A DNA stretch of 64,000 bases, taken from the NCBI GenBank assembly GCA_047967505.1, contig CM106539.1. One strand, written 5' to 3'. The DNA is from Dipteris shenzhenensis (taxonomy: Eukaryota; Polypodiophyta; Polypodiopsida; Gleicheniales). Positions 1 through 10,607 of the stretch are shown in pieces; position 1 is the first letter of the stretch, and each line of letters opens with the position of its first letter. The notes beneath the pieces are model-generated. The model saw nothing but the letters and a program-made list of their open reading frames with translations. It ran no database searches and had not been told where the DNA came from. Both the position numbers and the translations under genes were made by a program.

Positions 1-90
1 CCTGCATTTTGCCTCCCCGCCATCTCCGTTTCATCTTTCCTTGCATCTCGCCTCCCCGCCGTGTTCGTTTCCTCTTTCCCTGCATCTCTC
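1..90. repeat. Short tandem repeat, about 39-bp unit, cut by the window edge
   Basis: The motif GCCTCCCCGCC occurs at 11 and again at 50, each followed by a similar pyrimidine-rich stretch ending in CTCTTTC or ATCTTTC. The unit is therefore about 39 bp, with two copies and a partial third. It is cut by the left edge of the window, so the array may be longer. Confidence 0.6.
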
Positions 91-1400
91 ATTACTCTTT
101 CTTCTTTCGTCCTCGAAACTGGCTCGGTGCTTGCCTTTCTGTCCATTCATCGCTTGCCTCAAAATGGAGTTACATTTTGGCCAGAAGGCGTTGTGCGGGT
201 CATGCGCCTGGAGAGTCGGGGCGAAACGATCACTAGTTTGGTTTTTAGTTGCATGGACCCAAATAAATGGAACATGCAACACTATTGTTGCATGTCGATT
301 TCAAAGGGGATAACGAAGGGGCCTTCCAGTGCTATGTCATGTGTTGTATGGATTGTTGTGGAGTTGGTTAGATCAATCACAAGAGTGAAGTCGGTGGGCG
401 AACTTTGTAGATTGTTAGATTGAAAAAGAATCTGTTATTCTTGTCTTTTGGTCGTTCGAGTTTGCCTATAAAAGGCCCTGTGATTGCAGTGAAATGATAT
501 CTATGTTACGATTGTTAATATATCTATTCGAAGCTTTAAAGAGCTTGCACTACTGTGGTTCCCTTGGGAGAGTTCGAAAGAAAGCTACTCAATCGTAATG
601 TCGAAGGAAGGTTCTTGAATTCTGATGGGGAGCACTTGTGAAATGGAGATAGCTGAGTGTGTTGTAGCAGGTATTTTGCAACTTTTTTGTGTGCTTTTCT
701 CAATGGATTTTATTTCGGTTTGTAGCAGGGGACCGCTGTTGATACTGTAGGATTCTATGAATCGGATACGATAGAATTTTTGAGTGCATTTTGTGAGTCT
801 GTTTGTGTGAGTTGTATATGCTAGCTTCTAAGCTTGCTCTTTTCCAAAACACTTGACAAAGTGGTATGAATCGGAAGTGGTTGGTGTATCTGTTCCGAAC
901 TAGTGAGTGTGTTTTAAGATGAGGATCTTTCAATTCCTATACTATTCTGCCGCTCTCAAGATGATGCGTTGAGTAATCATAGAGGTAAGCGATGAGATAT
1001 GAAGGATTACAGGAACTTTGGAGGGATTTGGGGCAAGGAGTAATAGGCACTGTGGTCGGATGTTTGTTGTAGTTGCTGGGTTCTCTAAGCGAATCTGTTG
1101 TGGGCTACGAAAAGAGTGAGCCTTCCTCCTCAATGTATAGGTCGTCTATGCCTTGTCTTTGCCTAAAAGGGATGTTGCGGGAAGGGAATTACTGTACTAT
1201 CTGTTTGACCAATCGTAAGATCACGTTTGCGTACCAGCACATTGGGGCGAATCTCACTACTACTACAATGCTTTGTGCTAGAGCGTGGAATCTGCAGAAA
1301 TTGTGTGCTGTAACTAGGAGTGTTATTATACTGAGGGGTACTCAGATTTACGCCAACTTTAGTTCATCTTGTGTAGTGATAACAACGAACTCATAGAAGG
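91..1400. other. No recognised gene; possible LTR or promoter-like sequence
   Basis: Several short ORFs exist, the longest about 120 codons, but none shows a recognisable domain or protein-like composition. A TATA-like TATAAAAGG lies at 467-475, in a context that could be an LTR U3/R boundary or a gene promoter. No partner LTR or downstream coding sequence supports either. Confidence 0.4.
467..475 (+). promoter_or_regulatory. TATA-box-like site
   Basis: TATAAAAGG is a close match to a plant TATA box. A G/C-containing stretch and a purine/pyrimidine leader follow it. No gene can be attached to it, so it may be a retroelement LTR promoter relic or chance. Confidence 0.3.
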
Positions 1401-2310
1401 ATCTTGGGTTACATAAGGGGGTCCTTATCAAATACGCATTGCCTATTTTTTATGGGTGGCTTTTCTGAGTTTCGGGTTACATAAATGGGCCTTTGTGTGT
1501 TGGTCTTTTACGTCTAGGTAGTCGAGTTGCCTGCTTTGTGGTAACCTATTTGGATTTTAATGCTGTATAGAATGTGTTTTGTCATTTTTTATTGTGAGCT
1601 TGTTTGTGCTCGGAGCTTGTTTGTGCTCGTTTGTATAGTACGATTATGTCTTCCAAGATCTTTGGAAGACATTATCTATGGAAGGCCCCACATTTTTGAA
1701 GACATTATGTAGCAAAGGATGGAAGATACTATAATCTTCAATATTAAATTAATTTCTAGAGAGAACACTCTCTAATGATTAGCTTTAGGGAAAAACATTT
1801 GTATAGCAGTATTCTATTAACGCAGAGCATTTTCTTATAACAAATGTTGTAATTTTTTGTCCTTTTATTTAGTCTTTATTTAAGACAGAGTTTTTTCTTA
1901 CAAGAAATGTTGTAATTTCTAGCTCTTTGATTTAGTCTTCATTTAAGAAAAATTATTTGCAATGAATATATTTAAACTTCTTACGCATTCATTAGATAGT
2001 TTTGCAATGCCAAATTTTTTTTAATAACATTTCCTTGAATTTCTTGTAAGTTTTAATAAATTTTAATAATTACTATTTCATAGCATAGTAGCATTCGGTG
2101 CTACATGTTACTTTGTAAAAAGCTTTTGCTCTACCCAAAAAAAAAAACCCTGTACATAGAAAAAACTTGTGTTCACTTTCGAATTTATTTTTTATTCAAG
2201 CGAAGTTCACTCATTAAAAAATCTATTTTGACAACTTAGAAGTAACGTGCGCATACTTTAAATACGATACTGTTGTTTAAATAAAAGTATTGAACTTATA
2301 ATATTAAAGT
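1401..2310. other. AT-rich intergenic sequence, nothing recognised
   Basis: No coding signal is visible on either strand. The phrase CTTGTTTGTGCTCG is directly repeated at about 1600-1630, and TCTTTGATTTAGTC / CTTTTATTTAGTC pieces recur near 1860-1940. These look like small local duplications in AT-rich DNA. Confidence 0.5.
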
Positions 2311-3870
2311 CACCCTTACTTTAATTTTTTTGTAAGATAGTATTCGTACTGCATATTTCTTTTCGCCTTCTCAACAAATCTAAATTTTTCTCCCTAAACA
2401 AAATCCATTTAATAACTAATGCATTCTTAGAATTTAGAAACAACTTCATGCATAGATCAGATATCCTTACCCAGGATATCCTAATACGTTCCTCTTTTTC
2501 CACAAATACAAATTTGTTATTTTAACAAACACATTGTATTTGCAATGTTAAACTCATTCTGGCTTTAGTTTATTGCCACAATATTATTCATAAACAACAT
2601 TTCCTTCTAAGTTCCCAAGTAACCTTACAAGTTGTTGTTTCTCATGAAATTAATAAATGTATTATCTTGTTTTTTGCAAAATTTAAAACCACCCTATTCT
2701 TCGTAACCGTACTATGCAAGTACAATTCCTTCATATATATAATTTGATACATGCATATCGCAAATACCATTTATTAAAAAATGCCTCCTAATAAACATAA
2801 ACTCTCTATAATAAATATACACTTGATTTGGGAACGATAGTTTTTTCCATATACAAATAGTTCTACTAATAAACATATAACCACAACAAAGCTCTATTAA
2901 ATATATGATGTTCACCATTTAAAATTTTAAAATGCCAGTGCCTTTATTATTCATAAAATAAAAAACAATACCTACTTTTCAAACTTCAACATTAAATAAT
3001 TTGCCTTCCACAAACCTTTTACTAGGTCCACTCTTCTCAAAGCTTAGCTGCTGCTGCTATTAGGACAACCTACACTTCTAAATACCCCTCCATGTTCCAG
3101 CCATAATTATATTTATCATAACACTTGTCTATTTAAAATGTCACACTCATTTTTCTAACAATATATTATCACTATTTATTATAATTGCCAAATTATGATA
3201 ATAAAATACTATCAACATCTCTTGACAATTTAATATTTTCCTCTTCTAAACTACCTATCTTTAAACAACCACACACACACTACAATCGAAACAATGAACA
3301 CTATAAGCGTAGACTTCTCTGAACAAATAAAGATTGACTCAGAATTCCTTGGCCTAAGCCACAAAATAAGTGTATATTCCTATGTGTATCTTACATTTTA
3401 GAATTCCATATCGCACCAGAAGCATTGAAAAAAGTCATGTACATACAATACACAGAACTTTCAAAAAAATCTGAATTTCAAACAACGATTTGGGGCTACA
3501 ATTCTTCAAGTCTAACCTCTTCCAACAACTATACCTACAAATCAAAAGCATTGCCCAATACAGTAAAGGTCTGCTGCATAATATTTTTACTATTGCATCG
3601 AAGACTTGTTCTTACAACATGTTTTTTATTGCACATTCGATTTTGAATTTGAAATACATTATTCCCAGAATCAAATTCTTGCAACCACTTCCAAAACAAT
3701 AAAACCTACACAAAAGCCACAAAAAATAAGACTTATCATAATAAGGCCAGAAATGTTGATTTTTCCATCTACAATGGAAATAATAACCCCAAAGTTTACT
3801 CGCTAGAACAAGCACATCGATCTTATTTTAGAAAACATAATCAATCAAAACACAGCCATTTCTTCTACTG
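2310..3870 (+). other. A-rich, G-poor left flank of the Helentron, possible 5' part
   Basis: The plus strand is already strongly depleted in G relative to C here, as in the coding part of the transposon to the right. It may therefore belong to the same element. Short ORFs at 3425-3646 and 3490-3702 have no recognisable domain. An ATG at 3294 opens about 35 codons that could be an N-terminal relic, but this is not supported by any motif. The true 5' end could not be located. Confidence 0.35.
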
Positions 3871-3897
3871 ATGCAATCAATATCTCAAAACAAAAAC

Positions 3898-4092
3898 TCT
3901 CAAAAGCATTTCTTCATAATGACATTATCAAACGTAAGATTCTTGATATTAAAAAGAAGCAAAAAAAACATACGACACAACACAAAGACAACTATAATAA
4001 GCACAAACCTGAACAACACAGCCAACAATTACATCCCAATGAGACAACAACCACAATTATTCTAGAAGAAACTTCAAACCCACAACCAAAAA
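3898..4092 (+). pseudogene. Helentron N-terminal basic region (relic)
   Basis: One frame reads through a lysine- and glutamine-rich stretch that includes KRKILDIKKKQKK and ends at a stop just before 4110. Such basic N-terminal stretches precede the DUF6570-like region in Helentron proteins. No specific domain is visible, so assignment to the same ORF rests on position, strand and composition. Confidence 0.4.
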
Positions 4093-4325
4093 TGACATCA
4101 CTCAAATGAAAGTGTACATGCATAATAGATGAATGCATAACATTGCAAAAATACTTGACAGCATTTGGAACTTCTTCAAAGTTCATAGAAAAATACATTA
4201 TTATAATTCAAGACACGCCAAAATATTAATGCTTGTCCCATGAGCGCCTATTGTTCAAAAAGCAAACAACATACATAAAGCAGATCACACATACTTGGAT
4301 AATGGCCAAAAGATAATAAAATGTT

Positions 4326-4862
4326 CATTTCAAAAAGAAGAAACAGCGTATTTGCATAGAATGCAAGACAACAATAAAACTAAATAGCATTCCAAAGTAT
4401 TTTGTACCCCACCAGATACATCAAAATACAGAATTGCCGAATGTGGTAATTCTTAACGACATTAAGGAACGCTTAGTTGCCCCAAGAATAGCATTCAACC
4501 AAATAAGAGAACTAACACATGGTGTCCAGTATGGAATGTACGGTAGCATTGTAAATGTCATGGTCGACACAAGCAAAATTCAACATATCTTGCCAAGATT
4601 TATTAACAATGATTCATCAATAATACTCAGAATTAAAAAGAAACTTCAATATAAAAGCACATACTTCATTGGGAAAGTTAGGCCAACCGTTCTTATGCGA
4701 GCGTTAAATACACTTATTCAGACACCACTTTACAAATCTAACAATATTCAAATCAACCAACAATGGACACATCATTTACAAGAAATCCTATGTTCTGATC
4801 AAAATATAGAAGAAGAAGAAGAAAATGATCAACAATCCTACCTAGATGACATTGATGAATAA
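4326..4862 (+). pseudogene. DUF6570-like domain of the Helentron Rep protein
   Basis: The reading frame is open from two stops near 4312 to a stop at 4860. It begins with a CxxC pair (RICIECK), then IPKYFVPHQI, then LNDIKERLVAPRIAFNQIRE. The last is the characteristic block of DUF6570, which precedes the Rep domain in many Helitron proteins. Further blocks, including YFIGKVRP and TPLYKSNNI, follow in the order expected for the family. The segment ends in an acidic tail (EEEEENDQ and following). A frameshift then separates it from the next conserved block, and the following stop makes this a pseudogene. Confidence 0.75.
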
Positions 4863-4885
4863 GACATAACATTATTACAGCTGAA

Positions 4886-5260
4886 CAAGTCATAGATTAC
4901 GAAACTGCTATTAACTACGTAGCTCTGTGTGAAAACAATAGACCATTGGGCCTGTTTCAAGACAAAAATAGTGAAGAATTAAATTTTCCTACGCTTTTCT
5001 TTGGCTCAAAAAGACATATTCAAAATCCTCGAATAACATATCAAGACATTGCAAAATGGGAATCATCACGTAAATCCCTTAACTTTTCACAAAATATTCC
5101 CAACTTATTTTTCAAATCAATTAAGGTCCTCATCAATCAAGTAATGCAATCCATTTGGGTACGATTGCGCAAAGGTGCACCCCAAAACAACGTATTGTGC
5201 ACTAAAGATGTTTCAAATGATACAAATATTGAAGCCATCCTAAATCCAAAATTGGTTATA
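4886..5260 (+). pseudogene. Helentron pre-Rep conserved region
   Basis: In a new frame the sequence reads ENNRPLGLFQDKNSEELNFP followed by TLFFG. It matches the conserved block that lies between DUF6570 and the Helitron-like N domain in Helitron proteins of this type. Next come FFKSIKVLINQVMQSIWVRL and an N-rich stretch. A frameshift near 5260 moves the continuing homology into another frame. This piece has no catalytic residues of its own. Confidence 0.7.
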
Positions 5261-6240
5261 GAGACTTTGAAAACCTTCGTACCTCTCCAAATCACAAAGA
5301 AATACTAAGAAAAGATGCATTCTCAACGATGAGACAATTAGGCCCTCCTTCTTTGTTTATGACATTATCATGTGCCGAAAGATTGTGGGAACCTTTGATA
5401 GAATGTTTATATAACATATACCCAACTAATGGCAAGCAAAATGTAATACCACAACACACAAATACTGATACAAGAGACTTGATAAGGTATAATCCAACAA
5501 TCTATGCAAGGTATTACACTTACAAAATTCAACAATTCCTCAAACTAATAATGAAAGACAATGACATACTCGCAAAAATACACGATCACTTCTTTGTTAC
5601 AAATTCCAAAGCAAAGAGAGCCAACATGAACATGGTATCATATGGATAGAAGATGCACCAATATACAGAATTGACGATAATAATGCCATTACTTCTTTTG
5701 TTGATACCTACATAACATGTGACAAAAACTTGCTGCCATCAAAAATCAAGGACACCCAGATACACAAACACACATCTACGTATATGCCACAAGAATAGAA
5801 CCAACATTTGTAGATTCCATTATTTGAAGCCTCCATTACATGAAACAATGATTCTAACCCCCTTTAGACACCAATGATCTCCATATTAACAAAGCAATGT
5901 ACATAGAAATTGCTACACATTTGCATTGTATAGATACCGAAACAACTCTTACATTCACTGAGTGGATTGGTAGTATCGCAATAGACATATCAACATATAT
6001 ACTAGCAATACAATCACAAATAGGGAAACCGACACTATTCTTAAAAAGACAGCCAAAGGACATTTTCACAAACGCTTTTAATCCGAAAATGAGTTTCTTG
6101 TGGCAATCAAATATGGATATACAATACATCTTGGACCCATATTCAGCCACTACATACTGCACATCATACATTACAAAAATGGATGATACAATAACAAAAA
6201 GCCTCCAACACACAATTAAAAGTTGCATACAAGAGAACAA
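5255..6240 (+). pseudogene. Rolling-circle Rep (HUH) domain of the Helentron
   Basis: The Rep domain nicks and joins single-stranded DNA during rolling-circle transposition. Its conserved start, RQLGPPSLFMTLSCAE, is at 5332-5380. After a frameshift near 5580 the HUH metal-binding motif reads SQHEHGIIWIEDAP at about 5618-5660, with both histidines kept. A third frame carries TLFLKRQPKDIFTNAFNPKM and then the catalytic tyrosine block LDPYSATTYCTSYITKMD near 6131-6185, with two tyrosines four residues apart. The chemistry residues are intact, but at least two frameshifts and a stop near 5796 split the domain. Confidence 0.8.
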
Positions 6241-6289
6241 TACTGCATACGATAGATTACAAAAAAATGGGAAACACTTTTTTACACGC

Positions 6290-6780
6290 ACAAAAAATGA
6301 GTGCACAATTGGCATCTTTTATTACTTTATCTTTACCTTTACACAGAATAACAAGAAGCTTCTATTTTATAAATACAAACAAACAAGAAAACATATCACT
6401 CATCCTCAAATGAAAAAAACAACTTCAGCAACTCCCCAGTCAATCCACCAACATAACATGTGACACTATCATCAATAAATATACGAAAAGGAAAAACATG
6501 GATGACATTTGCCTCGTAACATTTGCAACAGAATGTAATTATGACAATGGCAACATTAGGAAAAGATGCACACCAAGAATTATAAGATTCATCAAATTCA
6601 ACATCGTTAAGGATCCAGAAAATTACTATCAAGAACAAGTACTGTTATACTATCCTTTCAAAGATGATGAAAACAATGAGCTACTAATGGTTCCTGGAAA
6701 CAAGCCTTCGATTCTAACCATGACATTATACTACAAAATAAGGCTTTATACACACAAGAAATTAATGATGATTAAAAGCC
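6290..6780 (+). pseudogene. Helentron linker between Rep and helicase
   Basis: One frame from 6296 reads MSAQLASFITLSLPLHRITR and FYFINTNKQENI, matching the conserved block downstream of the Rep domain in Helitrons. A TGA at about 6410 interrupts it, but the same frame continues through DDICLVTFATECN, TPRIIRFIKFNI and EQVLLYYPFKDDENNELL. This linker connects Rep and helicase in full-length RepHel proteins. Its order and content support a once-contiguous protein. Confidence 0.65.
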
Positions 6781-6899
6781 AGAAAAAAACAACATTCCAC
6801 AAACATAAAACTACAACACTAATAATATTAACAATGACGACTTCAAACAAAATAACTTCCCTACATATGACATTGCATCTGATATGCTGAATACAAATT

Positions 6900-8290
6900 A
6901 AGAACTGAAAACTGACAACTTCATTATTCCAGTTAAGAAAAAAATCCTAATGCACAATGATGAGTATTTCAAGATGATTTGCTCCTTAAACAACGAACAA
7001 AAACAACTATTTGACGATATTATGATATGAAAAAGAATACATCCAACAGAAAAAATACATTTGTTTCTCACTGGTGGAGCAGGCACAGAAAAAAATTACC
7101 TTCTATTACTTATAGTCCAAGGTTTGCTCCAGTTTATAATCGAACCATTTCAAATATAGATTATGAATTACTACATGTATTAATGCTAGCTTACATAGGA
7201 AAAGCAGCTTACAACATAAATGGCCTCACTATACACGGCGCATTACCTTTACCATTACAAACAAAAAACTTCACCTCCCTCTCAAGGAAAAAGCTTGACA
7301 TACTAATGCATCTTTACAAACAATTACAACTTATTGTCTTTAATAAATTTCATTAGTAGGAAGACATACTTTGGACTTTGCAGACCTTCGCATGAGAGCA
7401 TTTAAAAGAAACCATTCAGAATACTTTGGAAATGTCGATGTCGTCTGCTGTGGCAATTTATATCAAGCTAAACCAGTGAGAGATAGCTGGGTATTCAAAC
7501 CAGAAGAAGACAATTACAAATAATGGCAAATACATATTGGCACACAAAGCCACAATGTTATGAGCTTAAAAAAACAATGCGTCAACACAATAATGAGTTC
7601 ATACAGACATTGAACGCTTTTAGAAAATGTACACATACAAATGAACAAATACAATACATAAACCGATGTCTTTGCGAGCCACCTAGAGACCATACTTTCC
7701 CCCACCTTTACTACACTAATCTTAAAGTCTTCCAGCAAGTAATGGGTAAAGAATATAATATCAGAGCAATCAATACATTCAATAATGATAGCCACATCTC
7801 GTCCAAAATTTTAAAAAACTCTAAAGCAACAGATGGACTATGAATGACTATACAAATCAAAGAAGGAATGCAAGAAACATTAACCAATAAGATGGATTAG
7901 TCAATGGCGCAAATGGAGTTTTCATGAACATGTCTGCCTACAACAATAATGATATTGTATGGATTCGATTTCAAAATCCAAAAATTGGAAATGAAACTCG
8001 TTAAGAAAACTATCATGCATACACTACAAACATCAATCGCAAATGGACACCTATATTTCGAGTTACAAGGGAAATACAAATTGGCCTTTCTAAAACAAGT
8101 ATTCTTACTCGACAACAATTTCCAATCCAAGCAGCCTGCTGCTAGAACAATACATAGAGCACAAGGACTGATAATGGATACGCTAGCTTTCTCACCAGCA
8201 GGAATCCGTACACATGGCCTTGCATACACAACACTTTCATGCGTAAAAAACATAGACAACCTTTACTTACTTCAGCCACTCCAACAATAA
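6900..8290 (+). pseudogene. PIF1/RecD-like helicase domain of the Helentron
   Basis: The helicase would unwind DNA behind the Rep nick. Motif I reads LFLTGGAGTEKN near 7065-7100; the canonical form is GGAGTGKS/T, so the Walker A loop is mutated. The next block GKAAYNINGLTIHGAL (about 7197-7245) is well kept. Walker B, normally DEIS, reads NKFH near 7350 and is then lost to stops. CGNLYQAKPVRDSWVFKPEE (7450-7510) corresponds to GDLxQLxPV. YELKKTMRQHNNEF (7560-7602) follows, then after frameshifts ARTIHRAQG (8140) and LAYTTLSCVKN (8218), which match motifs V and VI. A TGA at 7027 and several frameshifts break the frame. Catalytic loss is certain. Confidence 0.85.
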
Positions 8291-8384
8291 CATCTCCTCG
8301 TAGTAGATAAAGATGTTCACGATGAAATGAAAAGGCTAACAACTCATTCAAAATGGGAAACATTAAACAATAAAATCTACCAAC

Positions 8385-8780
8385 ACACACATATAACTAT
8401 ACTCATACAATCTTTAAACACTAGATCACTAGACAAATACAAAAAAGATTTACAAGCCACAGAGTCGCTTGTCAATTTTGATATTATATGTTTGCAAGAA
8501 ACAAAAACTGAAAATTATCAAAACAGCTATTGCCACACAAAAAAGAATTCTCATAGGAGACTTTAACATTGACATGCTTCAACAAACAAAACAATCACAC
8601 ACACTACAAAACATTATGAACACTTTCGACTACAACCTTCAATGCCATCATGTCACAACAATATATGGTTCACAACTAGATCACATTTGGACTAACATAC
8701 CTAACAAAAAAAATGATAGTGGATCTGCATACGCATATTGGTCAAACCATTCTATGGTCTACATACTTGTCGATAACTAA
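8385..8780 (+). pseudogene. C-terminal EEP endonuclease domain of the Helentron (internally shortened)
   Basis: A first frame reads IQSLNTRSL and then NFDIICLQETKTE, the metal-binding Glu motif of AP-endonuclease-like (EEP) domains. A second frame from about 8540 reads RILIGDFNIDML (catalytic GDFN), then GSQLDHIWTN and YWSNHSMV, the last replacing the usual SDH. Only about 30 residues separate the Glu motif from GDFN, whereas well over 100 are normal, so the middle of the domain is probably deleted. The SDH-to-SNH change removes a catalytic acid. This domain identifies the element as a Helentron rather than a canonical plant Helitron. Confidence 0.75.
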
Positions 8781-8799
8781 CTACCTCAAACAACCTTTG

Positions 8800-9305
8800 A
8801 ACCATTTTAAAAAAAAACATTAATTCTAGTCCTAAAACAAAACCTAACCTTTAATTTCAAACTTAGAAAACAAGCCTTAAAAAAATTAGAGATAACAAAA
8901 AAACATCTACAAACCCTAATTCATACAATTCCCACTACCCTTAAACTAACTCCACCTTATAATTTTAAAAAGGAAAAAAAATAATAATTCTAGTTCTAAA
9001 ACAAAAGCCAACCATCAATTCCAAACCTAAAACAAAATGAACGAAACACCTTCCGCAAAAAAACTTGCACCAAACTAAACAAAACAAGTTTAATACATTC
9101 AAGGGGCCTCCTCTACCAAACTGAAAGCTAAAAAAGAAATATAGAGATGAATAACATAACCATCATTTAAACTCTAACCCATGAGCAGACCAAAAAAAAG
9201 AAACACCCACATACCCTCATCCACGCACTTTCCATTGATCTTACACCTACTACATCCTTCTCAAAGCAGGGCCTCAGTGGAACCTCCACCTTTTTTTTTT
9301 TTTTA
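8800..9305 (+). repeat. 3' flank of the Helentron with a degenerate direct repeat and poly-T tract
   Basis: The phrase AATTCTAGTCCTAAAACAAA at about 8823 recurs as AATTCTAGTTCTAAAACAAA at about 8987, each followed by a similar AAC/TTTCAAAC-like segment. This is a direct repeat with a period of about 165 bp. Both copies keep the G-poor composition. The stretch ends in 14 T residues at 9291-9304. It may hold the 3' terminus of the transposon, but no terminal hairpin or exact boundary was recognised. Confidence 0.5.
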
Positions 9306-9394
9306 AAACACACCCACACCACACTCACACACCCGTGGTCCTATCAAGGGGGGGCGCCCTGCCCTGGACCTCGTGTGTTGACCCAAATCCTTTG

Positions 9395-9550
9395 GCCTTC
9401 AAGGCTTTGGCCTAGTGGTTTGAGTGTTGAGCTACCAACCCTCAGGTCATGGGTTCAAGTCTTGGTGGCTAGGACATGGAGTCCTAGCTTGTGGTTGGGT
9501 GCATGTGTGTGGTGTGCGTGAGTGCTGGACTATCAAAAGAGGGCAAGGAA
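9395..9550 (+). mobile_element. tRNA-derived SINE
   Basis: An internal RNA polymerase III promoter is visible. The A box is TTTGGCCTAGTGGTTTGAG (9406-9424) and the B box GGGTTCAAGTCTT (9451-9463), separated by about 30 bp as in tRNA genes. The surrounding sequence does not fold as a complete tRNA: there is no matching acceptor stem and no CCA end. A tRNA-unrelated tail of GTGTG-rich sequence follows. This is the normal layout of a plant SINE. A possible inverted tail of a second copy ends in the poly-T tract just upstream (about 9290-9345). Confidence 0.6.
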
Positions 9551-10560
9551 AGAGATTCTAATCTACCATACTGTCCTTCTTCATCTGGCACAATGAACAT
9601 TGAGTCATAGAAGAAGATCCCGTCCTTTTTAATTCAGATGGTGTGTGACCTTCATATTGAAGACTCCCGATCTCAACATGGAGGACATGCAACACCCCAG
9701 TTACGCATGCTACAGGCTCCCACTCTTTGTAAGTAGATGGATATAAGTCTGTAAAACAAACACAAGGCATAAGACAGTTGTGTCAAAGTCCCCAAATAAA
9801 TGCAAATACTCTAAAATAAAACTTACAATTGGGCCTACAATATGGAAGTCTTGCATTTGGATGCACATATATGTTTGCATGGGTAAAGACATGCTGAATT
9901 TGGACTCCTCTCGCACACTTTTCAAGCCAATTTCAAAGAAAGAAACATATGAAGTAAAAATCTACACCGAGGAGGCCACCGATGACAGAGGGGAGTAGTT
10001 GCATGTCTCTCTCACCAAACAATTTCCCAACGGTAAAAATTCAAACTACGACATTGGAGAACACAAATTCAAAGAGAGAGATATTAAAAATTACCTGGAT
10101 CAAAAATTTGGTCGTCCATCAATCGTAAGTAGGAGTGAAGGCTAGATGCACGAAGAAGAGCTATCTGCAGAATTAAACTCCAACACAATCCCCAATTTGG
10201 CAAAGATTGGACAAAACATACACATATATATGCACAAACTTCTTGAGATTTTTATGCTTTCAAAAGCATAATATGAAAAGCTCATGTGCAAAGCCTCTTT
10301 AGAAAAGCATAACATGGAAAAGCTCACATGAAAAGCTTTTGTCAAAGATCAACTGTGTAGATCAATTTACATCAAAGGCATCTATTCATGACACGTGGTG
10401 CAAGGAGATGTGAGAAAACCCAAAAATCTCTTTAGGCTGCCTACCGTAAACATTGCAGACTATTATTCGTGGTCCGATGAACGAAGGGTACTCGAACCCC
10501 ACATGATTTTGGATGGAATAGTGGCAACATGGTGTTGAGAGATCACGCTCAACATCATGT
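9551..10560. other. No recognised gene; small direct repeat
   Basis: No coding region is recognised. AAAAGCATAATATGAAAAGC at 10262 recurs as AAAAGCATAACATGGAAAAG at 10303, giving a 41-bp direct repeat. The rest looks like ordinary intergenic or old retroelement sequence. Confidence 0.5.
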
Positions 10561-10607
10561 GATCATATGTGCGTAGCACTAACCCAATAGAGTGCTATAA
10601 AGAAAAG

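Larger units (their letters stand above)
3870..8790 (+). mobile_element. Helentron-type rolling-circle transposon (decayed RepHel-endonuclease)
   Basis: Pieces of one long protein can be read in order on the plus strand across about 4.9 kb. They are a basic N-terminal stretch, a DUF6570-like domain, the Helitron-like N domain with an HUH motif and paired tyrosines, a PIF1/RecD-like helicase, and an endonuclease/exonuclease/phosphatase (EEP) domain at the C-terminus. An EEP domain after the helicase is the defining feature of the Helentron branch of Helitrons. Frameshifts and stops interrupt it many times, so it cannot make a functional protein. Neither terminus was identified. The G-poor composition extends from about 2.3 to 9.3 kb and may mark the full element. 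Helentrons are best known from animals, fungi and oomycetes; whether related plant copies exist needs a search. Confidence 0.85.

Noticed and set aside
1073-1396. 107-codon plus ORF as a gene
   Set aside because: No motif, no supporting signals, and composition similar to non-coding surroundings.
9395-9470. Functional tRNA gene
   Set aside because: A and B boxes are present, but there is no complete cloverleaf or acceptor stem; a SINE fits better.
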